Below, in pieces: positions 51,985-63,325 of a DNA stretch of 64,000 bases. The notes beneath the pieces were generated by a model, which saw nothing but the letters and a program-made list of their open reading frames with translations, was not told where the DNA came from and did not search any database. Origin of the DNA: Leptospira congkakensis (GTDB lineage: Bacteria; Spirochaetota; Leptospiria; Leptospirales; Leptospiraceae); assembly GCF_004770265.1 (NCBI RefSeq), contig NZ_RQGQ01000004.1, forward strand, positions 1 to 64,000. The letters are read 5' to 3'. Position numbers and translations under genes: made by a program. Each line of letters begins with the position of its first letter. Position 1 is the stretch's first letter.

Positions 51985-52000
51985 TACCCATAGGAGAAAT

Positions 52001-52276
52001 ATGAGAAACTACGAAATCACGAATATTCTTCGTGAAGGTAATGTAGAAGAGACGAAGTCTGCAGTAAAAGACTTACTCTCCAAATACAACTTCACGATCC
52101 AAGGCGAAGAGGATTGGGGTTCTAAAAGACTCTGGCATCCCGTTGGACAAGACGAACAAGGTCACTTCATACTTATCAAGTGTTCCGGATCCCCTACAGA
52201 AGTTTCAAAGATCGAACATGAGTTTAAACTCAATGTAAATATCTTAAAAACCCTCGTAATCAGGGCAAATGGCTAA
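52001..52276 (+). CDS. rpsF: 30S ribosomal protein S6
   Basis: A 91-residue S6 starting at ATG 52001 with TAGGAGAAAT in front; the frame is open upstream but S6 begins MRNYEITNILR. The typical GEEDWGSKRLWHPV region and a short C-terminus are present. S6 binds 16S rRNA with S18, which is encoded two genes downstream. The stop overlaps ssb by eight bases. Confidence 0.96.
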   Translation: MRNYEITNILREGNVEETKSAVKDLLSKYNFTIQGEEDWGSKRLWHPVGQDEQGHFILIKCSGSPTEVSKIEHEFKLNVNILKTLVIRANG

Positions 52277-52709
52277 CGATCTAAACAAAGTACTTATAAT
52301 CGGTCGAATGACCCGTGATCCGGAATTTAAATCGGTGAACGGAAGTTCTGTTGTCAATTTCTCAATTGCGAATAACAGAGTTTATGTGACTAACGGTGAA
52401 AAGAAAGAGGAAACTCATTATTTTGACTGCGTTGCATGGGGCCGACTTGCTGATATATTAAAACAATATGCTGGCAAAGGGAAACAAGTAGCGATTGAAG
52501 GTCGACTTCAACAACAGTCCTGGGAAACTCCTGAAGGCAAAAAAGCCTCCAAAATCCGTGTCTATGTCGAATCCGCGCAGTTACTTGGCGGCCAAGGACA
52601 AGGTGGTGGATCGGGAGGAGACCGTTCTGACAGTTCCAATTCTTATGATTCCGGCGTAAGTAGTGGTTATGATGATTATCCAGCCGGTGATGACGACATT
52701 CCTTTTTGA
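52269..52709 (+). CDS. ssb: Single-stranded DNA-binding protein
   Basis: A 146-residue SSB: OB fold from LNKVLIIGRMTRDPEF to VYVESAQLLG (about 1-107), with VVNFSIANNRVY and THYFDCVAWGRLADILKQYAGKGKQVAIEGRL, then a Gly/Ser/Asp-rich linker and the acidic C-terminal tip DDDIPF that recruits replication and repair partners. Its place between rpsF and rpsR is the widespread bacterial order. Confidence 0.97.
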   Translation: MANDLNKVLIIGRMTRDPEFKSVNGSSVVNFSIANNRVYVTNGEKKEETHYFDCVAWGRLADILKQYAGKGKQVAIEGRLQQQSWETPEGKKASKIRVYVESAQLLGGQGQGGGSGGDRSDSSNSYDSGVSSGYDDYPAGDDDIPF

Positions 52710-52715
52710 TAGGTT

Positions 52716-53066
52716 ATGACAATGAGCGAAACAGCAAATATTGATGAAACAAGAACAGATTCCCGCGAGAGTATGGACGGGATGGAAGACGACGAAAAAG
52801 GCGGTTTCCGTGGTAAAGACGGAGAAGGCAAATTCGGTCGTAAAAACGCAAAATATAAAAAGAAAGTATGTAAGTTCTGCGCTGACAAAGCCTTACTTGC
52901 AGGTCTTGATTACAAACGAGTAGACATCTTAGAAAGATTTGTTACCAACCGTGGTAAAATCATTCCAAGAAGAATCACTGGAACTTGTGGCAAACACCAA
53001 AGAGCCCTTGCTCGTGAAATCAGAAAATCCAGATCTATCGGCTTATTGCCGTTTAAAGTTCTGTAG
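52716..53066 (+). CDS. rpsR: 30S ribosomal protein S18 with long N-terminus
   Basis: A 116-residue frame (or 114 from ATG 52722). The S18 core is clear: [42 protein letters not shown] followed by [21 protein letters not shown], with a CxxC pair. About 45 residues precede it, first acidic (MDGMEDDEK) then basic and glycine-rich; ordinary S18 proteins of 70-80 residues lack this. The extension may contact rRNA or neighbours in spirochaetal ribosomes. Confidence 0.94.
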   Translation: MTMSETANIDETRTDSRESMDGMEDDEKGGFRGKDGEGKFGRKNAKYKKKVCKFCADKALLAGLDYKRVDILERFVTNRGKIIPRRITGTCGKHQRALAREIRKSRSIGLLPFKVL

Positions 53067-53075
53067 GAGTAACGG

Positions 53076-53522
53076 ATGAAAGTTGTATTACAAAAAGACG
53101 TATTGAATCTTGGTGATGCCGGTGATGTGAAAGAAGTTGCAGATGGTTATGCACGTAACTTCCTCATTCCTAGAAGATTTGCTGTCCGTGCGAATGATGG
53201 AAACACTAAAGCCGCTCTCCACCAAAAAAGACTTGCTGAACTAAAACGCGACAAACGCGTAAAAGTGATGAAAGAACTTTCTTCTTCGATTGATGGTAAA
53301 ACATACGAAGTAAAAGTAAAAGTGGGCGAAAACGAGAAACTTTTTGGTTCTGTGACAGCGAATGACATTGCAATTGCAATCAAAAACACTGGGGTAGAAC
53401 TCGACAAACGTAAGTTAGATTTAGGTGAGCCAATCAAGTCAGTTGGTGAGTTTAAAATTAAAGTTCGTTTGGCTGAAGGTGTTGTACCTCAAATCGTAGT
53501 TAAAGTCGTCGGCCAAGCATAG
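53076..53522 (+). CDS. rplI: 50S ribosomal protein L9
   Basis: A 148-residue L9 with the N-terminal rRNA-binding domain (MKVVLQKDVLNLGDAGDVKEVADGYARNFLIPR), the long central helix (about 40-75) and the C-terminal domain (KLFGSVTANDIAIAIKNTGVELDKRKL). AGGAGTAACGG precedes the ATG. It sits in the conserved rpsF-ssb-rpsR-rplI order. Confidence 0.97.
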   Translation: MKVVLQKDVLNLGDAGDVKEVADGYARNFLIPRRFAVRANDGNTKAALHQKRLAELKRDKRVKVMKELSSSIDGKTYEVKVKVGENEKLFGSVTANDIAIAIKNTGVELDKRKLDLGEPIKSVGEFKIKVRLAEGVVPQIVVKVVGQA

Positions 53523-53543
53523 TCTTACACTAAAGCTTTTTCG

Positions 53544-54887
53544 ATGAATTCTAACCCCCTTCAGGAGATAGAGTCTGAGAAGAACTTAATCGGTTACCTA
53601 CTCATGAGAGGGGTAGCCGGGCAGGAAGACTTAGGTCTAAGCCCGGACGACTTCTATATGGACACACACAGGCGTGTCTTTGAAGCCGTCACCGAACTCA
53701 TCAATGAAGGAATCAACATTGATTTAGTTACGGTCACAAACCAAATGCGAGAAAAACATCTTTTCAAAGATGAATCTCGCGACTTGGAATACATCACTTC
53801 CCTTTACAAAGATACAGTTCCTTTTCAACCGTTGGATTATTATGTTCGGCGGGTGAAACGTGTTTCGGACAGACGTAAGTATGTTGAAGCATTAAACCAG
53901 GCCATTGACAAAGTAAAAGTAGAACCTGGGGAAAATGATTCTATTTTCAGTCTCGTAGAACAGTCGCTAATGGATATCTCTCGCCAAGAGAGATCCAAAG
54001 GTTTACGAAAAGTAAAAGACGACGCCAATGCACTCATTGATTACATTAAAAATGTAGTGGCGGCCAGCCAAAATGGAACCGGTGGTATTAATGGATTAAA
54101 AACCCATTTTACGGGCCTTGATATGGCAACCACGGGATTAAAATCTCACGAATTAATGATTCTTGCTGCTCGTCCTGGAAATGGAAAAACAACTTTTGCT
54201 TTGAACATTGCGGCCAACGCTGCTTTGAAAGAGCGCAAAACGGTTGTTATTTTTTCGTTAGAGATGAGTCGGATTGAATTACTTCTCAAACTCATTAGTG
54301 CGGATGCAAGGATTGATTCTTATGCCTTAAAAGCGGGAACTCTTACTTCGGCACAGATGACCCAACTCAAAGACAGTATTGGAAATATCACTTCTGCAAG
54401 TTTGTACATTGATGATTCAGGATATTTAACCATCCAAGAATTTTCAGCGAGACTTCGCCAACTTCGTACCACAGAAGAAGTGGGACTTGTGATTGTGGAT
54501 TATTTACAGCTAATGAGTGATCCCAAAGCAGCCATGGGAGGAAGGCAACAAGAGGTTGCCAATATTTCCAGGGGACTGAAACAAATGGCACGGGAAGTGG
54601 GTTGTCCTATCATCGCATTGTCGCAGATGAATCGTTCCATTGAAAATCGCTCCAAAGACCAAAGGCCACAACTTTCCGACTTACGGGAGTCAGGTGCCAT
54701 TGAGCAGGATGCGGACATTGTTTGTTTTATTTATCGGGAAGAAATGGTGAAACCTCCCGAGGAGCTTGACCCTAACAAAAGGGGAATGGCAGAGATCATT
54801 ATCGCCAAAAACAGAGCGGGTGCTACGGCCGATTTTCCATTGATGTTCAATCCGAAGATCAGCCGTTTCGACAACGTTCCATTATAA
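53544..54887 (+). CDS. dnaB: Replicative DNA helicase DnaB
   Basis: A 447-residue DnaB. The N-terminal helical domain ([20 protein letters not shown]) and linker are followed by the RecA-type motor: Walker A in [25 protein letters not shown], Walker B in [12 protein letters not shown], and QMNRSIENR...[15 protein letters not shown]. It unwinds DNA at the fork. rplI-dnaB adjacency is common. No intein is present. Confidence 0.97.
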   Translation: MNSNPLQEIESEKNLIGYLLMRGVAGQEDLGLSPDDFYMDTHRRVFEAVTELINEGINIDLVTVTNQMREKHLFKDESRDLEYITSLYKDTVPFQPLDYYVRRVKRVSDRRKYVEALNQAIDKVKVEPGENDSIFSLVEQSLMDISRQERSKGLRKVKDDANALIDYIKNVVAASQNGTGGINGLKTHFTGLDMATTGLKSHELMILAARPGNGKTTFALNIAANAALKERKTVVIFSLEMSRIELLLKLISADARIDSYALKAGTLTSAQMTQLKDSIGNITSASLYIDDSGYLTIQEFSARLRQLRTTEEVGLVIVDYLQLMSDPKAAMGGRQQEVANISRGLKQMAREVGCPIIALSQMNRSIENRSKDQRPQLSDLRESGAIEQDADIVCFIYREEMVKPPEELDPNKRGMAEIIIAKNRAGATADFPLMFNPKISRFDNVPL

Positions 54888-54899
54888 AGAGGTTTTCAA

Positions 54900-56705
54900 T
54901 TGAATCACTGGGTTACGTCAGAATATAAAAATAGAATTAGCGCAACGAGTGTCTCTGATACATCGGTTGGTAAAACTTTATTCCTTTCCGGTTGGGCTTT
55001 CCGTTACCGTGACCAAGGGGGAGTGATCTTTATCGATCTTCGTGATCGATCTGGTATTTTGCAAATTGTTGCTCGTAAAGAAATTTTGGGAGATGACTTC
55101 TCCAAAGTAGAAAAAATTCGTTCTGAGTTTGTGATTGCTGTGAAGGGAAAACTATCTCTTCGTGATGCAGAATCGGTAAATCCAAAAATGGAAACCGGCA
55201 AATACGAGTTAATTGCTGAATCAGTAGAAATTTTAAATACATCCAAAACTCCTCCATTTACCTTAGATGAATTTGATCCATCAGGTGAAGAAATTCGTTT
55301 GAAGTATCGTTATTTGGATATGCGCCGCGAAGAACTGCGGGATCGTTTGATTCTTCGCCACAAACTAACATTTGCTCTTCGAGAGTATTTGGATAGTAAA
55401 TCCTTTTTGGAAATCGAAACTCCTATTCTAAATAAATCCACTCCAGAAGGGGCTCGTGATTTCCTTGTTCCTTCGCGTTTGAATGCCGGTGAGTTTTATG
55501 CTCTCCCGCAGTCCCCACAACTTTTCAAACAAATCTTAATGATTGGGGGAATGGAACGATATTTCCAAATCGTAAAATGTTTTCGAGATGAAGACTTACG
55601 TGCAGACCGCCAACCGGAATTCACGCAACTTGATATGGAGTTTTCTTTTGTGACGGAAGACGACATTCGTTCTGAGATCGAAACCATGTGGGCTTTTGCC
55701 TTAAAAAAAGTTTTTAATTTAGAAGTGAATGCACCGTTTATGACCATGCCATATCACGTGGCGATGGAAGAATACGGTTCTGACAAACCAGACATTCGTT
55801 TTGGAATGAAACTTGTGAATGTATCAGAAATTGTAAAAGATGCGGACTTCCAAGTTTTTAGTGCAGCAGTTTCCGGTGGTGGAGTGGTAAAGGCGATTTG
55901 TGTTCCTGGTGGTTCTGTGATTTCCCGTAAGGAAATCGAAGACCTAACTTCTTGGCTGTCAAGAGACTTCCGAGCGAAAGGTCTTGCTTACATGAAACAT
56001 GGGGCAAATGGACTGGAATCTACAATCACCAAACGATTCACTCCAGAAGCACTTGCCGCCATTGCGAAAGCAGTTGGATCCAAAGAAGGGGATATGGTAT
56101 TTTTCGGAGCAGACACATCTAAGATTGTGAATGCTTCCCTTGGTGCCTTACGATTGAAATTATCGGAAAAATATGATCCACCAAAAGTTCCTTATAGTTT
56201 CCATTGGGTCGTGGACTTCCCTATGTTTGAGTTAGATGAAACCACAAAAACTTGGACCTTCCTCCACCATCCTTTCACTTCTCCCAAAGAAGAAGACTTT
56301 GACAAACTAAGAGATTGGAAAGCTGGGAAATCGGTTGACCTTTCTTCGATAGGTGCTAAAGCTTATGATCTAGTTCTCAATGGCACAGAAATTGGCGGTG
56401 GTTCCATCCGGATTCACAACCCAGAAATCCAAAGTCTAGTTTTGGAAGCCATTGGAATTGGAGAAGAAGATGCTAAATCCAAATTCGGATTTTTACTCGA
56501 TGCTCTTTCCTTCGGCGCACCACCACACGGTGGGATTGCCTTCGGAGTGGATCGTATCATGATGTTACTCACTGGAGGAACTTCCATTCGTGATGTCATT
56601 GCTTTCCCAAAAACACAAAAAGGGACATGTATGATGAGTGAAGCACCAGGACCTGTCGAAGGAAAACAACTAGAAGAATTAAAACTCAGGGTAGTCACTA
56701 TCTAA
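54900..56705 (+). CDS. aspS: Aspartyl-tRNA synthetase
   Basis: A 601-residue bacterial-type AspRS from TTG 54900 (AAAGAGG eight bases upstream). The N-terminal OB-fold anticodon domain, class II motif 2 ([24 protein letters not shown]), the bacterial GAD insertion (about 290-410) and motif 3 ([15 protein letters not shown]) are all visible. It charges tRNA-Asp, and possibly tRNA-Asn if no AsnRS exists; that cannot be judged here. It follows dnaB by 12 bases. Confidence 0.97.
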   Translation: MNHWVTSEYKNRISATSVSDTSVGKTLFLSGWAFRYRDQGGVIFIDLRDRSGILQIVARKEILGDDFSKVEKIRSEFVIAVKGKLSLRDAESVNPKMETGKYELIAESVEILNTSKTPPFTLDEFDPSGEEIRLKYRYLDMRREELRDRLILRHKLTFALREYLDSKSFLEIETPILNKSTPEGARDFLVPSRLNAGEFYALPQSPQLFKQILMIGGMERYFQIVKCFRDEDLRADRQPEFTQLDMEFSFVTEDDIRSEIETMWAFALKKVFNLEVNAPFMTMPYHVAMEEYGSDKPDIRFGMKLVNVSEIVKDADFQVFSAAVSGGGVVKAICVPGGSVISRKEIEDLTSWLSRDFRAKGLAYMKHGANGLESTITKRFTPEALAAIAKAVGSKEGDMVFFGADTSKIVNASLGALRLKLSEKYDPPKVPYSFHWVVDFPMFELDETTKTWTFLHHPFTSPKEEDFDKLRDWKAGKSVDLSSIGAKAYDLVLNGTEIGGGSIRIHNPEIQSLVLEAIGIGEEDAKSKFGFLLDALSFGAPPHGGIAFGVDRIMMLLTGGTSIRDVIAFPKTQKGTCMMSEAPGPVEGKQLEELKLRVVTI

Positions 56706-56706
56706 T

Positions 56707-57714
56707 ATGGATGAAAGTTTTACATTTCAGGAAGAATCCCTCTACCAAACGGTATGTGGGATTGGAGACAGCAAACTCCCGTTATGGGAAAGTCGCCTCA
56801 ATGTAAAACTCATCCCCAGAGGAAAATCTCTTATCATCCAAGGGAGCGAGGATCAGATCCAAGTGGCCTTGGATACCTTCCATAAGGTGGAAGAAAATTT
56901 CAAACGTAGACCGGACAAGGCCGATTACTCTTTTTTTGATATTGATTACTTAGTAGGTAAGGTAAAGGATTCTAGCGGTGGTTGGCCAACCCCTGGTTCT
57001 TCTGACTTCCAAAAGGAAGGAGAAACTTGGACTCCAAGAGATAAAATCTTTGTTACCTTCAAAGGAAAACCCATCTTTCCTCGTACAAAAAACCAGGAAA
57101 GTTTTGTAGATAGCCTTCATAAAAACTACATCACCATTGCCATGGGCCCTGCCGGAACCGGTAAAACTTTTTTATCCATAGCCACTGCTTGTCGTATGAT
57201 GCAAACAGGAGAAGTGGATAGGCTTATCCTCACAAGGCCTGCAGTCGAAGCAGGTGAGAACTTAGGTTTTCTTCCAGGCGACTTAACACAAAAAGTGAAT
57301 CCCTATCTTCGTCCCATCTATGATGCGTTACACGAATGTATTGGTTTTGAAAAAACCAGCGAATACTTACAAGTGGGTAAAATTGAAATTGCTCCCATTG
57401 CTTTTATGAGAGGAAGGACTCTCTCTCATTCCTTTATTATTTTAGATGAAGCGCAGAACTGTACTTTGCCTCAATTAAAAATGTTTCTCACAAGGTTTGG
57501 TAAAAATTCTAAAATGGCAATCTCTGGGGATGCCACACAAATTGATTTAGCTCACGGACGTTCTGGCCTTGAAAAAACGGTGTATACCTTAAGAAATCTA
57601 AATGGAATTGAGACGATTTTCTTTGGTAGAGAAGATATTACACGCCACCCGATCGTCGAATCTATTGTAAGACGATTCGAAGAGAACGAAAGTCTATTTA
57701 CTAAAAAACCATGA
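56707..57714 (+). CDS. PhoH-family ATPase (YbeZ-like)
   Basis: A 335-residue PhoH-like protein. An N-terminal region (about 1-105) precedes the P-loop NTPase: Walker A in [34 protein letters not shown], then Walker B in [24 protein letters not shown]. PhoH/YbeZ works with the endoribonuclease YbeY in ribosome quality control, and ybeY is indeed two genes downstream. It starts one base after the aspS stop. Confidence 0.93.
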   Translation: MDESFTFQEESLYQTVCGIGDSKLPLWESRLNVKLIPRGKSLIIQGSEDQIQVALDTFHKVEENFKRRPDKADYSFFDIDYLVGKVKDSSGGWPTPGSSDFQKEGETWTPRDKIFVTFKGKPIFPRTKNQESFVDSLHKNYITIAMGPAGTGKTFLSIATACRMMQTGEVDRLILTRPAVEAGENLGFLPGDLTQKVNPYLRPIYDALHECIGFEKTSEYLQVGKIEIAPIAFMRGRTLSHSFIILDEAQNCTLPQLKMFLTRFGKNSKMAISGDATQIDLAHGRSGLEKTVYTLRNLNGIETIFFGREDITRHPIVESIVRRFEENESLFTKKP

Positions 57715-60077
57715 AAGCAATATTAGATTCCTCCATGACGCAACTAACTGACTTTCTAACGAGAGTGAGGCCGGTTTCTGTTGTCAGAAACATCCAAATT
57801 ATTCTGGTTTTTCTAACTTTATTGTTTGTCACCTATGTACTTTCCATCCCATTTTTTGGACAAACAAAAGTAGATACAGATCCGGATGGATTGTTTTCAG
57901 AAGGAAAAATTGCCCCTGAAACGATCCAATCGGTAAAAGAATTTTCCTATGAAGATTCTGAAAAAACAAATGGGGAAAAACTAAAAGCAGTTTCGAATGT
58001 TCCTTTTGCTTTCGATAAAGACTTTGGAATTTTAGTCGCAGGCATTGATACCAACCTTTCTGAGGATGTAGAACTCTTACGTTCGATTTTAGCAGAAGGG
58101 AAGGGAACACCCGCCATTGTAAAAGATAGAATCCCAAGATGGCGCAATCGAACCAATGAAGAAATCCAAGCCATTCTGGATTACCCACGGAAAGATAAAC
58201 TCAAGAATTTTATCGAACAATATACCAATTTGATTTTTTCTAAGTATTGTATCGTCAAAGAAGATTTACCTTTTATCAAAGATTTGGATCGGGCAGGGGC
58301 AAAAATTCGAAACATCGGAACCCAAGACCAAACATCCATTATCGATGGAAACTTAGTCATTCCTAGGTCTCAGATTTATAAAGAAGGACCTGTTGCATCC
58401 GTATTATCAAAGTTAGCCTCTGAGAAATTGCCGAATGTTTCTGAATCTTTATTAAAAGCAGTCTCTCGTATTGGACTTTATTATGTGTATTCTTATCCTG
58501 CTTGTAATTACAATGCAGAAGAAACAGAAAATGCTCGAATGCGAGCCGCAAATTCGATTCCCATCCAAAAGAGTCGTATCCAGGCAAATGAAGTAATCGT
58601 TCGTTCTGGAGATGTGATCACTCCAGAAGTAAAACTAAAATTAGATATGATGAACCGGTATGCAACTCGTGCAAACTTGGCATCAATTGTTTCAATTTTT
58701 TTGACTCAATGTGTATTGATTGTGATTGTTGGGTTTTACCTGATCCGTTACCGACCAAACAGGTTGAATGACCTTTCGAGTAATCTCATCATCTTTTTTA
58801 CGCTTTGGATAGTCATTGCGTCTATTTATTTACTTTCAAAGGTTTTTTATGCAACTGACAGTGATTTGTCGGGTGTATATTATTTTGGAATGTTTGTTCC
58901 TGTGGGAATGTTGTGTTTGCTACTTGGTTTTGTTTACGATGAACAACTCTCCATTGCCATTGGATTTTTCTTAGCATTTGCTGTGTTTTTTGCATCTCGA
59001 TACAATCCAACTTCCTTTATGTTGGCCTTTACAGTAGCCGTCATGAGTTCTATTTATGGAAGGCGGCTACTCAAACGAATCGATTTTTTAAAAGCTGGGT
59101 TCCTTCTTACCTTTGTTCAAATTCTAATCACAACTGCTGGTTATTTGTTTGATGGGAGGGAGTTTTATGTTTCAACTGGTTCTGGTTTTTTTCGCGATCT
59201 AACCAATTCCAATTTGTTCCGAATCACAGTAATGTGCTTTGTGAATGGTTTTGCCAGTGCCACTGCGGTTCAGTTTTTGTTACCAATGTATGAATATATA
59301 TTTAATATTCCTACACGTTTCAAACTGATTGAACTTGCGGACACGGGTCATCCACTCCTGCAACAATTGTTAACCAAAGCTCCTTCTACCTACACACATA
59401 CATTTATGGTAGCAGCTTTATCAGAACGAGCGGCGCAGAATTTAAACTTAGATCGGCTTCTTGTAAGGGTAGGTGTATATTTCCATGATATTGGAAAAAT
59501 ACCGAATGCAGGGTTTTTTGTCGAAAACCAACATTTAATTCCGAAACCAGAACATATCGATAAAAACAATCCGGCTCTTGCTGCGAAAACAGTCATTGAT
59601 CACGTGTTAGATGGGATTGAAATGGCAAAAAAGGCAAGGTTACCTCGGGAAATTATTAGTTTTATTCCTGAACACCACGGCACCTCAACTATGGCATTTT
59701 TTTATCATAAAGCTCTGCAGGAAATTTCTCCTTCGGCTAGAAAAAATATAAACAAAAAAGATTTTCAATACCCAGGACCAAAACCTCAAAGTAAAGAAAC
59801 GGGAATTGTTATGATTGCCGATTCACTTGAAGCTGCCTCTCGTTCGTTAGATGAGGTATCGCAAGAAAGTTTGGATGAACTCATTCGTAAAATTGTAAAT
59901 TCAAAACTTGCTGAGAATCAATTGGACGAAAGTGGACTTACCATTGGAGATTTAGAAATTATCAAATCTAGTTTTAAAGAAGTATTACTCTCTAGTTTAC
60001 ATCAAAGACCTAAATACCCAAAACCAGAAGATACTAAAGCTTTGGAAGTTGCTGGTTCCAAAAAAATTAAAAAATGA
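57711..60077 (+). CDS. 7TM-HD phosphohydrolase, PgpH type
   Basis: A 788-residue membrane protein: one N-terminal membrane segment, a large extracytoplasmic domain (about 60-325, 7TMR-HDED type), seven membrane segments (about 330-510), and a cytoplasmic HD domain with [21 protein letters not shown] in [10 protein letters not shown], and [12 protein letters not shown]. This is the PgpH architecture that degrades the messenger c-di-AMP. It overlaps the PhoH-like gene by four bases and ybeY by four bases, a conserved neighbourhood in many bacteria. Confidence 0.93.
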   Translation: MKAILDSSMTQLTDFLTRVRPVSVVRNIQIILVFLTLLFVTYVLSIPFFGQTKVDTDPDGLFSEGKIAPETIQSVKEFSYEDSEKTNGEKLKAVSNVPFAFDKDFGILVAGIDTNLSEDVELLRSILAEGKGTPAIVKDRIPRWRNRTNEEIQAILDYPRKDKLKNFIEQYTNLIFSKYCIVKEDLPFIKDLDRAGAKIRNIGTQDQTSIIDGNLVIPRSQIYKEGPVASVLSKLASEKLPNVSESLLKAVSRIGLYYVYSYPACNYNAEETENARMRAANSIPIQKSRIQANEVIVRSGDVITPEVKLKLDMMNRYATRANLASIVSIFLTQCVLIVIVGFYLIRYRPNRLNDLSSNLIIFFTLWIVIASIYLLSKVFYATDSDLSGVYYFGMFVPVGMLCLLLGFVYDEQLSIAIGFFLAFAVFFASRYNPTSFMLAFTVAVMSSIYGRRLLKRIDFLKAGFLLTFVQILITTAGYLFDGREFYVSTGSGFFRDLTNSNLFRITVMCFVNGFASATAVQFLLPMYEYIFNIPTRFKLIELADTGHPLLQQLLTKAPSTYTHTFMVAALSERAAQNLNLDRLLVRVGVYFHDIGKIPNAGFFVENQHLIPKPEHIDKNNPALAAKTVIDHVLDGIEMAKKARLPREIISFIPEHHGTSTMAFFYHKALQEISPSARKNINKKDFQYPGPKPQSKETGIVMIADSLEAASRSLDEVSQESLDELIRKIVNSKLAENQLDESGLTIGDLEIIKSSFKEVLLSSLHQRPKYPKPEDTKALEVAGSKKIKK

Positions 60078-60541
60078 ATTCCTCTCTTAGTGTGCTGACC
60101 CACTTGAATGGCCAGTGGGGTGGTGACACCGAAATCCGTCCTGAGTTGGTTTTAGAAAATTCTGAACTCATTCTTAAATTTTTAAGCCCCAATTTTCTGC
60201 AAGCCTTAGAACTTTCGATTCTCCTTGTTGATGATGATTTGATGCGAGAAATCAATTTGGAAAGAAGAGGTTTTGATAAAACTACAGATGTTTTATCCTT
60301 TCCATTGTATTCGGAATCACCTCCTATCCCATTTCAAATTTTGGGTGAAGTTGTTATTTCAATGGATACTTGTCGTGATCAGGCAAAGGAAATCGGACAT
60401 TCCCTTGTTGATGAGTTCTATCGTCTTCTTGTTCACGGTATATTACATCTGTTTGGTTATGATCATGAAACTAATGAAGAAGATGCTATTCAAATGCGTA
60501 GAAAAGAAGACGAGTGTTTGGAACTGGTGTTTGAACGTTAG
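60074..60541 (+). CDS. ybeY: Endoribonuclease YbeY
   Basis: A 155-residue YbeY/UPF0054 metalloprotein. The three-His zinc motif is in [13 protein letters not shown] (HxxxHxxxxxH), preceded by [10 protein letters not shown], the family's other signature. It processes the 16S rRNA 3' end and takes part in ribosome quality control. It lies between the PgpH-type gene (overlap) and recO (adjacent). Confidence 0.96.
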   Translation: MNSSLSVLTHLNGQWGGDTEIRPELVLENSELILKFLSPNFLQALELSILLVDDDLMREINLERRGFDKTTDVLSFPLYSESPPIPFQILGEVVISMDTCRDQAKEIGHSLVDEFYRLLVHGILHLFGYDHETNEEDAIQMRRKEDECLELVFER

Positions 60542-61291
60542 ATGGCAATTCGAAAGGAAAAGGGGATTGTCATTCAGAGTCGTGATATTGGTGACAGTGA
60601 TAGACTGATTAGTTTGGCTGGTGAGTCGCAAGTGAGGATGAATTTTCTAAGCAAAGGAATTCGTAAGTCTAAAAGACGAGCCATAATTACCACAGAAATT
60701 GGTTCTCTTGTGGAAGTTGATTATTATGATCAGGCGGAAAAAGATTGGAAGTCGATTAAGGAAGTTCATTTAGTCAATCGATATGATGAATTAAAATCAG
60801 ATTATTTAGGAACTTTGTTTGTTTTGTATGTAACGGAACTAACATCCTTTCTTTATCCAGAAGGAGAGAGTCATCCGTTTCTTTTTCAACTTTTATCTGG
60901 TAGTTTGGATACATCCAATGAAAAGGGATTTCAAAAACAAATCCTTCCTTTTTTTAAATTGCGAGCTCTGTCTCATATGGGCCATTTCCCGACAGAATTT
61001 TATTGTCATACTTGCGGCGAAGAGGTTCTTTCCAAACAAGCAGCTTACTTTTCGGTGGCTGATCGTGAATTTTTATGTTCCGATTGCCATCCTATTCCTA
61101 AAGATCATTTGCCTGTTTTGAAACTATTTCATACTATGTTATCAAAGAAATTTTCGAATGTTTTGGGAATCTTTCCTCGAGAATCTGATTATAGGGATGG
61201 GGATTTAATTTTGAATCAGTTCCTCCGTTCTCTATTTGGGAAAGAGTTAAAATCATATTTTGAGTTTTATAAAACAATAGGGTACTTATGA
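60542..61291 (+). CDS. recO: DNA repair protein RecO
   Basis: A 249-residue RecO: an N-terminal OB fold (KGIVIQSRDIGDSDRLISLAG, then GSLVEVDYY), a helical core, and a zinc site made of CHTCG and CSDCH (about 156-182). It loads RecA onto SSB-coated DNA with RecR in the RecFOR pathway. The ATG follows the ybeY stop with no gap. Confidence 0.93.
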   Translation: MAIRKEKGIVIQSRDIGDSDRLISLAGESQVRMNFLSKGIRKSKRRAIITTEIGSLVEVDYYDQAEKDWKSIKEVHLVNRYDELKSDYLGTLFVLYVTELTSFLYPEGESHPFLFQLLSGSLDTSNEKGFQKQILPFFKLRALSHMGHFPTEFYCHTCGEEVLSKQAAYFSVADREFLCSDCHPIPKDHLPVLKLFHTMLSKKFSNVLGIFPRESDYRDGDLILNQFLRSLFGKELKSYFEFYKTIGYL

Positions 61292-61542
61292 ATTCAATTA
61301 CAAAGACCATTTTACTTTGTATGACTTTTTCCGTATTTTTTGCATTGTTTCAACTCCTTCTGAAGGGTGAGAACTTTCGAAAGACAGAAAAATCTAGTTT
61401 GGAAAAGGGTAAGTCTGAATCCTTCCAAATTACCCTCCGGGAAGAAAAAGAAAGTATTCCCCATTTTGTATCCAGGTTCAAAGCCAGAAGTTTTGAACTT
61501 TGGCAAAATTCAGACAAATTAAAGATGGAAATCAAATACTAG
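61288..61542 (+). CDS. Small membrane protein of unknown function
   Basis: An 84-residue protein, overlapping the recO stop by four bases (ATGA). It has one N-terminal membrane segment (ILLCMTFSVFFALFQLLL) and a charged C-terminal part. It ends one base before the argS start region, so it is embedded in the operon and probably translated. No family was recognised. Confidence 0.7.
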   Translation: MNSITKTILLCMTFSVFFALFQLLLKGENFRKTEKSSLEKGKSESFQITLREEKESIPHFVSRFKARSFELWQNSDKLKMEIKY

Positions 61543-61543
61543 A

Positions 61544-63319
61544 ATGAATGCAAATCAATTATTGAAACAACTTGTTCTTTCTGAATTAGAGAAAGCGGTC
61601 GATATCTATTTAGAAAAAAATAACCTTACTTCTGTTAAAGAGAATTTAAAAATAAGAATCGAATATTCACGAGATGAAAAATTTGGAGATTATTCGTCGC
61701 CATTTGCCTTAGAAAATAAAAATATTCTAAATAAAAATCCAAAAGAAATTGCGGAAGCAGTTTTATCAGAGATTCAAAATAATTCTTTTTTTGAATTTGT
61801 TAGTTTTTCACCGCCGGGGTTTATTAATTTCAGAATCCAAACTCAGTTTTTAAATAAATATGTAACTTCTGTTATGACCCCTCATGTGTCATTTGCTGAA
61901 ACACCAAAAAAAGAAAAGATACTACTCGAATTTGTTTCAGCCAACCCAACCGGTCCTATGAATATTGTTTCTGCCAGGTCAGCAGCTTACGGAGATGCGT
62001 TGGCAAATTTGTTATCAAGTCTCGGACATACCGTCAAACGAGAGTTTTATGTAAATGATTATGGCAATCAAGTTTATTTACTTGGAGTAGCTGTTTTACT
62101 TCGTATTTTCGAATCGAAGGGAGAGACGATCCAATTCCAAGAAGAAGAGTCGGATGAATCAGTTATAAATTTAATCAAAAAAAGAATTCTACCTAAGGAA
62201 AGTTATCGAGGGGAATACATTAAAGACATTGCCAGTCAATGTTTGGAAGATGATAAAAGAACTAAATTTGTATTTGATTCTGTGTCTGCAGAAAAATGGG
62301 ATGATGTGATAAACTTTCTTTCTCTTTATGCAGTAGAATACAACTTGAGTCGTCAAAAGGAAGATTTAGCACTTTTTGGTGTGAACTTTGATTTGTTTTT
62401 TAGTGAACGTAGTCTACATGAAGCTGGGGACGTGGAAAAGGTTCCAACGATTTTAAAAAAAGAAGATGTAGCCACAATCGATGGGAAACTCCACTTTCTC
62501 TCCACTCTCTATGGTGATGATAAAGATCGTGTGATCCGAAGAGAAGATGGTCGTCCAACGTATTTGATGGCTGATATTGCTTATCATTATAATAAATTCA
62601 CACGAGGATTTGATACGCTGATTGATATTTGGGGACCTGACCACTACGGATACATTGCTCGTTTGAAAGGAGCCGTGAAGTCTTTTGGGAAAACAGATGA
62701 AAGTTTTCGAGTACTGATTGCCCAACAGGTAAACTTAATTGAAAACAAAGAAAAGGTAAAGATGAGCAAACGTTTGGGAATTTTCCAAACAATGCGTGAT
62801 CTTCTCTCTTATTTGGGAAAACAAGGTCGAGACGTCGGCCGTTATTTTTTCCTTATGAGAAGTTCCGATGCCCCTCTTGATTTTGATTTGGATTTGGCCA
62901 AAGATGAATCGGATAAAAACCCCGTTTTTTACATTCAATATGCACATGCGAGAATTTGTTCTATCTTTCGTGAATTACAAGTTCCTATGGATTTAAAACT
63001 TTTAGAGTCAGAAATTTCTGTGGAATTTTTGAAACAAGAGGAACGAACTCGGTTGTTATTTTGGGTTGCGAGACTTCAAGAAGAAGTTTACGATACAGCA
63101 ACTAGTTTCGAACCACACAGACTTACAAACTATCTACAATCTTTGAGTAAGTCTTTTACTAAGTTTTATTCACAAAAAGACAACCGTATCAAAGACAAAG
63201 TAGGCCAGGAAAGAGATACTCTATTGGCGCTTGTTCTATATACAAAGTTCGCTTTGGAAAGTGGATTGGCACTTCTTGGAATTTCTGCTCCCGAAAAGAT
63301 GTCAAAAGAAGAGACTTAA
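61544..63319 (+). CDS. argS: Arginyl-tRNA synthetase
   Basis: A 591-residue class I synthetase. The region that normally holds HIGH reads SANPTGPMNIVSARSAAYGD, so both signature histidines are replaced (NIVS), whereas KMSK is intact (KVKMSKRLG). DIWGPDHYGYIARLKGA and the C-terminal anticodon-binding helical domain are normal. Variant HIGH motifs occur in some bacterial ArgRS lineages, so this is probably a lineage feature and not loss of function. It is preceded by an ordinary operon context. Confidence 0.95.
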   Translation: MNANQLLKQLVLSELEKAVDIYLEKNNLTSVKENLKIRIEYSRDEKFGDYSSPFALENKNILNKNPKEIAEAVLSEIQNNSFFEFVSFSPPGFINFRIQTQFLNKYVTSVMTPHVSFAETPKKEKILLEFVSANPTGPMNIVSARSAAYGDALANLLSSLGHTVKREFYVNDYGNQVYLLGVAVLLRIFESKGETIQFQEEESDESVINLIKKRILPKESYRGEYIKDIASQCLEDDKRTKFVFDSVSAEKWDDVINFLSLYAVEYNLSRQKEDLALFGVNFDLFFSERSLHEAGDVEKVPTILKKEDVATIDGKLHFLSTLYGDDKDRVIRREDGRPTYLMADIAYHYNKFTRGFDTLIDIWGPDHYGYIARLKGAVKSFGKTDESFRVLIAQQVNLIENKEKVKMSKRLGIFQTMRDLLSYLGKQGRDVGRYFFLMRSSDAPLDFDLDLAKDESDKNPVFYIQYAHARICSIFRELQVPMDLKLLESEISVEFLKQEERTRLLFWVARLQEEVYDTATSFEPHRLTNYLQSLSKSFTKFYSQKDNRIKDKVGQERDTLLALVLYTKFALESGLALLGISAPEKMSKEET

Positions 63320-63325
63320 AAAAAT

